Positions 16,867 to 24,177 of a stretch of 51,859 nucleotides of DNA are shown one piece after another. The translations under genes were made by a program, and so were the position numbers. Origin of the DNA: Bacteroidetes bacterium UBA4416 (GTDB taxonomy: Bacteria > Bacteroidota > Bacteroidia > B-17B0 > Aurantibacillaceae); the NCBI GenBank assembly GCA_002390745.1, contig DGQK01000067.1, positions 1 to 51,859 of the forward strand, written 5' to 3'. Every line of letters begins with the position of its first letter. The stretch's first letter is position 1. Below the pieces are notes generated by a model. It did not search any database, was not told where the DNA came from, and was given only the letters and a program-made list of their open reading frames with translations.

Positions 16867-17638
16867 CTGGGGCCGGACGCTTTGGGTCATCGCGCTCCTT
16901 ACAGGTTTCCTCTTCACAGATCTGGTGGCGCAGATCCCGCCCAGGCCTTCGCCGCCGAAGCTTGTCAATAACCTTTCCAAACAACAGCCCGGCTTTCTGT
17001 CGCAGCAGCAGGAACAAAGCCTTGAGCGTACGCTCCGCGACTTCAGCGAGGAAACTTCCAACCAGATCTGCATTGTGATCGTGGACGACCTCAACGGAAT
17101 GGACGAGGCCTCTTTCTCAACAAAGATTCTCAACGACTGGGGGATCGGTAGCCGCAAGAACAACAACGGCGTGGTGATCCTGGTAAAACCTACCGGTGGC
17201 GAGGGGCAGCGCAAGCTCTTTATTTCTGTAGGCTATGGCCTGGAAGGGGCCATCACCGATCTTCAAACCAAACACATCCGCGAAAACGATATCGTTCCCT
17301 ACTTTCAAAAAGGCCAATACTACGAGGGCCTCCTATCCGGCGTGCAATCGCTCATGCAGGCCGCCAAAGGCGAGTACAATACCGGGAAGAAGCGCCACAG
17401 GCAGCCGGAAGCCAACTGGGTGCAGGAGCATCCCTTTATCTTCCTGATCCTGGTGATCCTGGCCGTGTACCTGATCTTCCGCAGCGGCGGAGGCGGAGGC
17501 CTGGGCGGCATCACCTATTTCGGGAGCGGCTTTGGCAGAGGCTTCGGGGGCGGTGGAGGCGGTTTCTCCGGCGGCGGCGGTTTCGGGGGCTTTGGCGGAG
17601 GACGTGGCGGCGGCGGCGGTTCCGGCGGCAGCTGGTAA
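16826..17638 (+). CDS. YgcG-like TPM-domain membrane protein with Gly-rich tail
   Basis: 270 residues. The N-terminal signal or anchor is at about 17-36 (TLWVIALLTGFLFTDLVAQ). The TPM domain follows at about 45-190, with FSEETSNQICIVIVDDLNGM and KLFISVGYGLEGAITD. A transmembrane helix lies at about 205-220 and the tail is almost all Gly, Ser and Phe (GGGGFSGGGG pattern). This signal-TPM-TM-glycine-tail layout is classic for the family. A second ATG four codons later is possible. It overlaps the preceding TPM gene by 41 bp, which suggests translational coupling. A role in envelope maintenance is inferred from the LemA/TPM association only. Confidence 0.9.
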   Translation: MTIPMSFRTRFRINWGRTLWVIALLTGFLFTDLVAQIPPRPSPPKLVNNLSKQQPGFLSQQQEQSLERTLRDFSEETSNQICIVIVDDLNGMDEASFSTKILNDWGIGSRKNNNGVVILVKPTGGEGQRKLFISVGYGLEGAITDLQTKHIRENDIVPYFQKGQYYEGLLSGVQSLMQAAKGEYNTGKKRHRQPEANWVQEHPFIFLILVILAVYLIFRSGGGGGLGGITYFGSGFGRGFGGGGGGFSGGGGFGGFGGGRGGGGGSGGSW

Positions 17639-17845
17639 GTGTTTTTCATGTGCCCCGGGCTAAAAGAAAGCACTGCCTGTTCGGGTGATGTTTGCTGCCT
17701 CTTTGCAAATAATACTATTAAAGACAACTCAAACTATCGGTACACTTCGATACGCCTCTCATCACTTACCGTCACGGCACCCGAAGTGACAAATCCTTTC
17801 ATTGAAAAGAAATTGTCGTATATTTAATATTCAAAATATAGACGC

Positions 17846-18931
17846 ATGAAAAAACGATTACTCACCCTCATCAGTTTTCTCCCATTATTTATCAATGCCC
17901 AGATCAGCATTACATCCTCCAACATGCCTGTGTCGGGCGACACCTGTCGCTATAGCACAGCCAACGTGTCTGCCGTTGGCAACTACAGCGCCACCGGCAC
18001 CAATTTCAGCTGGAGCTTTTCGTTGACCCCAACCGGGCAGGATGTCCGCAAATTCCAGGCCTCGGCGCAAACACCTTATTTCTTTTACTTCCTGTTCCCG
18101 AAATACGGCGAAAAGATCCTGGATTCCGTGCCTATTCCCAACATTCCCGGAAACCCCATCAGCATCCGCAATATCTACAGCTTCTACAAAAAGGTAACCA
18201 CTCCTTCCTCTTTCAACTCCGAAGGCCTGGGCCTTACCATGTCGGGGATTCCCATTGGCGCTACCTACAGCGATGAGGACGAGCTCTATAAATTCCCGTT
18301 AGCATACGGAAACAGGGATTCTACGACGTTCAAGCTGTCTACCCCATCCAATACCATGATCCCTTTCACCTACAAAAAACAAGGCTACCGCATTACCACG
18401 GCCGACGGCTGGGGAACCATCACCACGCCTTATGGCACCGCATCCTGCCTGAGGGTGGTTACCACGCAGTACTCCATGGACACCATCACGATCTCCGCAT
18501 TACCGGCAGGATTCAACAAATTTGGCTTTCCCAATTACATGAGAAGCTACCAATGGCTCACCACCGGCGAAAAAATCCCTTACCTGGAAGTCATGGGCAA
18601 TGTGGTGGCAGGAAACTTTACGCCCACCCAGGTGAGGTACCGCGACGTCGCCCGCGTCATCACGGCCATGCCCGAGGAAGCCTTCAGCCCGGTCATTTCC
18701 GTGTTTCCCAATCCGGCGGTAGATGAGCTGACCATTACCACCGTTCAGCAGGAAACGCTTGTGATAGAGATCACCGATCTGCAGGGAAAACAGGTCAGGC
18801 AGCTAAGCGCCGAAGGCCAGGGGCCGGTCAGCCAGCATACACTAAACGTGTCGGGCCTGGCTAAAGGACTTTACATTTTAAATGTATCCGGAAAAACCGG
18901 CAGGCAGTCTTTAAAAATTTCGATACAATAA
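17846..18931 (+). CDS. Secreted protein with type IX sorting domain
   Basis: 361 residues. The signal peptide ends at about residue 19 (LPLFINAQ). The central region, about 20-280, is beta-rich with no recognised family. The last 80 residues are a type A T9SS C-terminal domain: VFPNPAVDELTI, then ITDLQGKQVRQL, LNVSGLAKGLYILNV and a final LKISIQ. The protein is therefore exported by Sec, then carried across the outer membrane by the type IX system and either released or anchored on the surface. A TATATTTA -7-like box lies at 17819-17826. The gene appears monocistronic. The T9SS machinery is not in this window. Confidence 0.88.
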   Translation: MKKRLLTLISFLPLFINAQISITSSNMPVSGDTCRYSTANVSAVGNYSATGTNFSWSFSLTPTGQDVRKFQASAQTPYFFYFLFPKYGEKILDSVPIPNIPGNPISIRNIYSFYKKVTTPSSFNSEGLGLTMSGIPIGATYSDEDELYKFPLAYGNRDSTTFKLSTPSNTMIPFTYKKQGYRITTADGWGTITTPYGTASCLRVVTTQYSMDTITISALPAGFNKFGFPNYMRSYQWLTTGEKIPYLEVMGNVVAGNFTPTQVRYRDVARVITAMPEEAFSPVISVFPNPAVDELTITTVQQETLVIEITDLQGKQVRQLSAEGQGPVSQHTLNVSGLAKGLYILNVSGKTGRQSLKISIQ

Positions 18932-18986
18932 TTTTTTATAATCAATAAATCATTTATTTTTACCCCATTAATTTTAAAACTATCTC

Positions 18987-19316
18987 ATGAGCTCAGGTCA
19001 CGATCACCACGACAACCATTCCAAAGAACCAAAAACCGTTTCTTTCCGTACGCCTTTGATTATGGGCTTAGTGACGATGCTGATCATTGTACTGGCTGTA
19101 AGCACCTGCGACAAGAAAGACCATTGCTGCGAAGACGGCGCTAAATGCGAACAGGATGCCGGCGGGCATGGTGAACATGGTGGCCATGAAAAAGCAGGCC
19201 ATGAGGAGCATGCGGAAAAACACGAAGAAGCGGCTGCCGTTGCAGCAGACTCTACCGCTGCTAAAGCCGATACGACTGTGAAAGTGGAAGCGCATGCTAC
19301 CGAAGCGCATCACTAA
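18987..19316 (+). CDS. Single-pass membrane protein with His- and Cys-rich tails
   Basis: 109 residues. The N-terminal tail (HDHHDNH at 5-11) and the C-terminal tail (repeated GHGEHGGHEKAGHEEH at about 60-77) are rich in histidine. A transmembrane helix lies at about 22-40, followed immediately by four cysteines in about 15 residues (CDKKDHCCEDGAKC). The end of the protein is Ala/Thr/Glu-rich and of low complexity. A metal-binding role is inferred from this composition; no family is recognised. The Cys after the helix could in principle be a lipobox, but Thr at -1 makes this unlikely. A terminator follows at 19339-19370. Confidence 0.7.
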   Translation: MSSGHDHHDNHSKEPKTVSFRTPLIMGLVTMLIIVLAVSTCDKKDHCCEDGAKCEQDAGGHGEHGGHEKAGHEEHAEKHEEAAAVAADSTAAKADTTVKVEAHATEAHH

Positions 19317-19338
19317 TTAATATTGACCAGATCATTTG

Positions 19339-19370
19339 CAAAAGCCCTCACAGCCGTGAGGGCTTTTTTT
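19339..19370 (+). terminator. Rho-independent terminator after the His-rich gene
   Basis: AAAAGCCCTCAC and GTGAGGGCTTTT form a perfect long stem around AGCC, followed by T's. Confidence 0.88.
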
Positions 19371-19531
19371 ATGACAGATAGGGCTCCGGAAGTCTCAGCC
19401 ATGCGATTATAGAACTCAGTTGCCGGTTGCGCGGGGCCAATGCTTTCAAAGCCGGCCTCTGCGTACAAATATTTAGTTTCGGTAAACAAGGGATTTTTTG
19501 TAATATTACAGCCTTTAAAAACCCTACTACT

Positions 19532-20716
19532 ATGGCTACAGATAACTTTCAGGCTCACGATTATTATTTAATGGATGAATTGCTGACCGATGAACAGAAA
19601 TTGATCCGCGAAACCGCCCGCGCCTGGGTAAAAAAGGAAGTCACTCCGATTGTGGAGGAGGCTTGCCAGACAACGACCTTTCCTAAACAATGGATCAAAG
19701 GATTAGCCGAGATCGGCGCTTTCGGTCCTTATATTCCGGCAGAGTACGGTGGCCCCGGCCTCGACCAGATTTCCTATGGACTCATTATGCAGGAATTGGA
19801 GCGCGGCGACAGCGGCCTGCGTTCTACGGCATCTGTACAAAGCTCCTTGGTGATGTACCCGATCTATTCGTATGGAAGCGAGGAGCAAAAAAAGAAATAC
19901 CTTCCGAAACTGGCTTCCGGCGACCTCATGGGCTGCTTTGGCCTTACAGAACCGGATCATGGCAGTAACCCTGCCGGCATGCTCACCAACTTCAAAGATG
20001 CGGGCGACGGCAAACATGTGATCCTGAACGGTGCCAAAATGTGGATCAGCAACTCTCCGTTCGCGGATATTGCTGTGGTATGGGCCAAAGACGAAGCCGG
20101 CGATATCAGGGGCCTGGTAGTGGAACGAGGCATGGAAGGCTTCACCACGCCTGAAACCCATGGTAAATGGAGCTTACGCGCCAGCGCTACCGGTGAGTTG
20201 GTATTCGACAATGTCAAAGTTCCTAAAGAAAATATTTTCCCGAACATCAAAGGCTTAAAAGGTCCTTTGGGTTGCCTCAACAGCGCCCGCTTCGGCATCT
20301 CCTGGGGTGTGATCGGCGCTGCCATGGATTGCTACGACAGCGCGCTGCGTTACAGCAAGGAGCGCATCCAGTTCGGCAAGCCGATCGGTGCTTTCCAGCT
20401 CACACAAAAGAAACTGGCCGAGATGATCACCGAAATCACCAAAGCGCAACTGCTTACCTGGAGGCTTGGTGTTCTGAAAAACGAAAACCGCGCGACGCCG
20501 GCACAGATCAGTATGGCCAAGCGCAACAACGTGAACATGGCTTTACAGATTGCACGCGAGGCACGCCAGATCCACGGTGGTATGGGCATTACAGGCGAAT
20601 ACCCAATCATGCGCCATATGATGAACCTGGAATCGGTGATTACCTATGAGGGAACTCACGACATCCATTTACTGATCACCGGCATGGACATCACCGGATT
20701 CAACGCATTTAATTAA
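19532..20716 (+). CDS. gcdH: Glutaryl-CoA dehydrogenase (acyl-CoA dehydrogenase family)
   Basis: 394 residues from MATDNFQAHDYY; an upstream in-frame ATG at 19427 would add an unusual Cys-rich leader and is rejected. The protein is an FAD acyl-CoA dehydrogenase that closely follows glutaryl-CoA dehydrogenases: FGLTEPDHGSNP, NGAKMWISNSPFADIAVVWA, GKWSLRASATGE, NSARFGISWGVIGAA and TYEGTHDIHLLI, which carries the catalytic glutamate and the GTHDIH signature. GcdH converts glutaryl-CoA to crotonyl-CoA in lysine and tryptophan breakdown in the cytoplasm. It is monocistronic, with a terminator directly after it. Related short-chain dehydrogenases lack the SLRASATG stretch, which favours GcdH. Confidence 0.9.
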   Translation: MATDNFQAHDYYLMDELLTDEQKLIRETARAWVKKEVTPIVEEACQTTTFPKQWIKGLAEIGAFGPYIPAEYGGPGLDQISYGLIMQELERGDSGLRSTASVQSSLVMYPIYSYGSEEQKKKYLPKLASGDLMGCFGLTEPDHGSNPAGMLTNFKDAGDGKHVILNGAKMWISNSPFADIAVVWAKDEAGDIRGLVVERGMEGFTTPETHGKWSLRASATGELVFDNVKVPKENIFPNIKGLKGPLGCLNSARFGISWGVIGAAMDCYDSALRYSKERIQFGKPIGAFQLTQKKLAEMITEITKAQLLTWRLGVLKNENRATPAQISMAKRNNVNMALQIAREARQIHGGMGITGEYPIMRHMMNLESVITYEGTHDIHLLITGMDITGFNAFN

Positions 20717-20735
20717 TTGTCCTTTACATTTTAAG

Positions 20736-20770
20736 AAATCCCACTATGCAGAAGTGTAGTGGGATTTTTT
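20736..20770 (+). terminator. Rho-independent terminator of gcdH
   Basis: AAATCCCACTA pairs with TAGTGGGATTT around a short loop and is followed by T's. It lies 20 bases after the gcdH stop. Confidence 0.85.
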
Positions 20771-20821
20771 ATGAACTTAAATCCGGTGCCGCTAAAGGAT
20801 CTCTGCCTGCATTCCGGAAAA

Positions 20822-20856
20822 CAAAAAATCCCCGCGGTATTTCGCGGGGACTTTTC
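20822..20856 (-). terminator. Rho-independent terminator of the lipoprotein gene
   Basis: CCCCGCG/CGCGGGG form a 7-bp GC stem around a short AT-rich loop. On the minus strand it is followed by a T run, and it lies about 20 bases after the stop at 20877. Confidence 0.8.
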
Positions 20857-20876
20857 GTGAGGGGGGTTCTGAGTAA

Positions 20877-21848
20877 TTAGCTATACCCGAAGATCTTTTT
20901 GCTGGTCTTATTTTTATAGCTCCACTCCACTTTCCAGCCATAAGGGCATTGGTTGGCCCCTACGCTTACCGGGTTGCCGCTGGCATCCACACCAAAGGTG
21001 CAGTCCAGCGAAAAATCTTTACTGTCTACTTTAATCACGGCCTCTCCCTGGATCGGTGCCCACCAGCCGCAGGTAAAATTCCAGACGATCGGTGTGGATA
21101 CCTGGCTGGTAAATGCGTCGCCATCGCGGGTAGTGCCATAGTTTTCCAGGCTGCTGAGGTTGTTGGAGGAACCAATGCCTTCGCCGGTGCAGGTGAGGAT
21201 ATTGTTAGGAAACGTGTAGGTGAAGCGGCGGTTGATGTTGTATACCGCTGTTTTGCCGTCTTCAAACAATACGTTGAGGTTGGTTCCTGTGACGGAAGTG
21301 GCCAGGCTTGATTGTGTTTTCAGGATCAGCAGCTCCCACCAGCTTCCGCCGGTTTCGTTTGTGAGGAGCTGGGTCCCGTTGAACTGTACGCTTTTGCTGT
21401 CAGAAGCGCGGGTGATTTTATAAGACAGGTAATCCACCTGCAATACACAGCCTGCCTGCTTCCAGCGTTTTCCGGAGGCATAATTCTGGATCGTCAAACG
21501 GATGGAACCTGTTCTTGTGCGGTTGTTGATGGTCGTGCCATCGTAGTTTATTTTAATGGTTCCCAGGTGGGCGCCTGTGGTATCAATGGTATAGCCTGTA
21601 GCCGTAATGCCCAGTGCATTTTTGATGCTGGCCGTGCCCGATGTTCTTCCATGAAGGAAGGTATTGTTACCGATCTCGGTATTTACATCATTAACGGCTG
21701 CGTCGTTCTCGCTTTGTACGGTACGGTTATCAGCCGATGCCTGCCCGTCTTCTTTCTTGAATTCCTGCTTCTTTTTACATGCTGTAAATGTGAGGACTGA
21801 CGCCAGCATAAGACCGGAGATCCCAAATAATAACCCTTTTGTTTTCAT
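20877..21848 (-). CDS. Secreted lipoprotein of unknown function
   Basis: 323 residues from MKTKGLLFGISGLM. The hydrophobic leader ends in LTFTAC followed by KKKQ, a lipoprotein processing site with a relaxed lipobox. An upstream in-frame start at 21899 would hide this signal. The mature protein begins with a charged, low-complexity linker (about 30-60) and continues as a beta-rich domain with scattered Trp and Cys (for example VWNFTCGWWAPIQGEA and NQCPYGWKVEWSYKN). No family is recognised. It is probably anchored in the outer membrane. The gene is monocistronic, with its own terminator. Confidence 0.75.
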   Translation of the reverse strand: MKTKGLLFGISGLMLASVLTFTACKKKQEFKKEDGQASADNRTVQSENDAAVNDVNTEIGNNTFLHGRTSGTASIKNALGITATGYTIDTTGAHLGTIKINYDGTTINNRTRTGSIRLTIQNYASGKRWKQAGCVLQVDYLSYKITRASDSKSVQFNGTQLLTNETGGSWWELLILKTQSSLATSVTGTNLNVLFEDGKTAVYNINRRFTYTFPNNILTCTGEGIGSSNNLSSLENYGTTRDGDAFTSQVSTPIVWNFTCGWWAPIQGEAVIKVDSKDFSLDCTFGVDASGNPVSVGANQCPYGWKVEWSYKNKTSKKIFGYS

Positions 21849-22538
21849 TCTGTTGTTTAGTTTTTTTAATAAACTAATATAGTAAAATTTAAAGAGCAAA
21901 CACTTCCGTATTGTTAAAATGCCGCTTTCTTTACAACAAACAAGTATTATGCCTAAACTGATTTTTTGATAGACCTATAACTGATTTGTGACCATTAAGA
22001 TGCCATCCGGGTACTCATGGTTTAATCGTCAATTGTTAAAAATAAAGGCCGTTACATTTTTTTGCCTCAGAAGTATCCGCTGTAAGCTCAGTAAAATAAG
22101 GCTTTCGGGAGATCAGGCATAATTGTTTGCCCTTTTTCACTTCCCATCTGATTTTTCAAAACCGATCAACCCTGGTTACCAAATTTCTTTCTGTACGTTG
22201 ACTCGCCTCCATCGGGATTTTCCCCTATAAATTTTTTTCTACGTAGACCGGTCGTCGCGGGTAATGTTAACGGGCGTCAGCAATCGTGTTTACAAACGCT
22301 CTGCCCTCCTGGCCAAAATTGCCATCCCATGATTCGTTTGGAAAATCAAACGGTTTTGTAGAAACACCTCGTCATTTTCCTGGCCGGCGGTAACCGCAAC
22401 TGCCGGATGTTTCGCCTGAAAAGCTCAATGAATACCTGCAATAACTGCTTCTCTTATTTAGAATTCATATAAATATTTGAGTAATGACACTACTATGACA
22501 CACACAAAAGAGCTTATCCCGTACTTTGTATACGTATT
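21849..22538. other. 690-bp intergenic region, divergent promoters
   Basis: The region separates the leftward lipoprotein gene from rightward hemA. It is AT-rich near both ends. One hairpin is visible at 22335-22352 (CGTTTG/CAAACG around GAAAAT). A TACTTTG box at 22522-22528, eleven bases before the hemA start, may be its -7 element. Only short open frames of about 22 codons are seen; no gene, riboswitch or structural RNA is recognised. Confidence 0.4.
21874..21900 (-). promoter_or_regulatory. Possible promoter of the lipoprotein gene
   Basis: On the minus strand TTTG (21901-21898) is followed about 16 bases later by TATATTAG (21881-21874). This is one mismatch from TAnnTTTG with a slightly short spacer. 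Confidence 0.35.
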
Positions 22539-23768
22539 ATGGAGTCCTTTAAAATTATATCCCTTACCCATAAATCAGCCCCCCTTGAATTGATCGGTAA
22601 GTTACATTTGGATGAGGTTCACCAGGCAGCATCTCTCGACGCCATCAAACAAAAAATGGCTCTGAAGGAATTGCTTTTTTTAAGCACCTGCAACCGCGTG
22701 GAATTGGTGGTGAATACCTCCGCCGAAACGAACCGCGAATTTTTATCGGAGCTGTTGCTTTCTGTTAATCCAAAGCTCTCTGCTTCCGAATTAGATTCTC
22801 TTTTAGATAAGCTCAACATTCATCAGGGAGAACATGCCATGCGGCATTTGTTCAACGTATCCGCCTCCCTCGATTCGCTGGTGGTTGGAGAACGCGAGAT
22901 CATTACACAGGTGCGCAAGGCTTACGAGTTTTGCAACAGCCTCGGCATTACAGGCGATACAATCCGCCTGGCGGTGAAACATACCATTGAAACCGCCAAG
23001 AAAGTATACACCGAAACCAACATTGCTAAAAACCCGGTATCTATTGTTTCGCTTGCCTACAGGCAGTTGCGCAACCTGGGCATTAAGAACAATGCACGCA
23101 TTGTATTTGTGGGTGCCGGCGAAACCAACGCGAACATGGCCAAATACCTGAAGAAGCATGAGTATGCCAACTTCACCGTGTTCAACCGCACATTGGCCAA
23201 CGCACAGAAGCTGGCAAAAGAACTGAACGGAAAAGCCTTTGAGCTTTCTGCGATTGCTGATTTCAAAGAAGGCTTCGATGTGCTGATCACCTGCACGGCT
23301 TCCCAGGAGCCTGTGATCACAGAGGCTATTTATACTTCCCTGCTACACAACAGCACTTCCAAAAAAGTAGTGATCGACCTGGCACTGCCGGCCGATGTAG
23401 ACGCTGCTATCCTCAGCAAATACGACCTGGCCTATATTGATATTGAATCCCTGAAGAAACAAGCGGTCGAAAACCTGCTGAAGCGTGAAGGGGAAATCGA
23501 TGCCTGCAAAGCCATCATCAATGCCAAAGTAGAAGAGTTCAAACAACTGTTCCAGGAGCGCCGTATTGAGCTGGCTTTCGGCGAAATTCCGAAGCAGATC
23601 AAATCCATTAAGGAAACTGCCATCAATGAGGTGTTTGCCAAAGACCTCAACCAGCTTGACTCTGAGAGCAAAGAGGTGCTGGAAAAAGTGCTGAGCTACA
23701 TGGAGAAAAAATACAACGCGCTGACGATCAAAACCGCGAAAAAAGTATTTTTGGAAGAGAATCCTTAA
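22539..23768 (+). CDS. hemA: Glutamyl-tRNA reductase
   Basis: 409 residues, the normal length. It reduces Glu-tRNA(Glu) to glutamate-1-semialdehyde with NADPH, the first committed step of C5 heme synthesis. Residues 1-150 are the catalytic domain, with STCNRVELVV carrying the nucleophile Cys51 and SLDSLVVGEREIITQVRKAY. The NADPH-binding Rossmann domain has IVFVGAGETNANMAKYL, then FNRTLANAQKLAKEL. The C-terminal part is the helical dimerisation domain. It opens a run of heme genes on the same strand (hemCD, hemB). The partner aminomutase HemL is not in this window. Confidence 0.95.
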   Translation: MESFKIISLTHKSAPLELIGKLHLDEVHQAASLDAIKQKMALKELLFLSTCNRVELVVNTSAETNREFLSELLLSVNPKLSASELDSLLDKLNIHQGEHAMRHLFNVSASLDSLVVGEREIITQVRKAYEFCNSLGITGDTIRLAVKHTIETAKKVYTETNIAKNPVSIVSLAYRQLRNLGIKNNARIVFVGAGETNANMAKYLKKHEYANFTVFNRTLANAQKLAKELNGKAFELSAIADFKEGFDVLITCTASQEPVITEAIYTSLLHNSTSKKVVIDLALPADVDAAILSKYDLAYIDIESLKKQAVENLLKREGEIDACKAIINAKVEEFKQLFQERRIELAFGEIPKQIKSIKETAINEVFAKDLNQLDSESKEVLEKVLSYMEKKYNALTIKTAKKVFLEENP

Positions 23769-23852
23769 ACGATCTTAAATCTTACGGCTACGGAATTTTT
23801 TGGAGAGATACTCGGTGAGGCTTTCGGCGAAATTCTTTTCCGGATCGTTTTA

Positions 23853-24011
23853 ATGACTCTAAAAAGCATGTGGGTTTCCCTGTTGTGGCTCTTTCATTTA
23901 GGCCGGATTCCTTACAAGATGATCTGGGAAAAGCCAACAATCGCCTGGCGTGGTGGGTTGGCTTTGATTCTCGCATCTATTGGCTTTATTGTTTCAATGA
24001 CACTTGTTTAA
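23853..24011 (+). CDS. Short membrane protein, possibly with lost or non-standard start
   Basis: 52 residues from the only ATG, with hydrophobic segments at about 6-17 and 34-51 and a basic/aromatic loop between (GRIPYKMIWEKPTIAWRGG). The frame is open without a stop from the hemA stop codon (23766-23768) onward, giving up to 80 codons. The upstream part also reads like protein: FFGEILGEAFGEILFRIV is a plausible amphipathic or membrane helix. No ATG, GTG or TTG lies upstream; an ACG at 23790-23792 precedes EFFGEIL. The gene therefore uses the internal ATG, uses a rare start, or has lost its start. I recall similar short Glu/Phe-rich membrane proteins in Bacteroidota, without being able to name a family. 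Confidence 0.5.
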   Translation: MTLKSMWVSLLWLFHLGRIPYKMIWEKPTIAWRGGLALILASIGFIVSMTLV

Positions 24012-24094
24012 CCAAAAGCGCAGGAAGCGGAGGCTCAGATGGTTTATCATTATCCAGGCTTCATACACTTTTATTTGCCTGCTCTTCGACAAAA

Positions 24095-24117
24095 CTTCGC
24101 GCTCTTTGCGGTTAAAA
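24095..24117 (+). repeat. Possible dispersed intergenic motif
   Basis: The stretch CTTCGCGCTCTTTGCGG followed by TTAAAA resembles a short motif I recall from intergenic regions of many bacteria. Within this window it occurs only once. The remaining sequence from 24012 to 24177 shows nothing else recognisable apart from the AT-rich approach to hemC. Confidence 0.25.
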
Positions 24118-24177
24118 ACCATAAACATTTCAAAAAATAACTTATCTTGGAGCCTCTAATTTTTATTCTGAATTTGT

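Noticed and set aside
19380..19504. Minus-strand stretch reading YLYAEAGFESIGP, like the end of a GNAT acetyltransferase
   Set aside because: Only about 30 residues fit, the frame runs into a terminator, and nothing GNAT-like precedes it; chance or a very old remnant.
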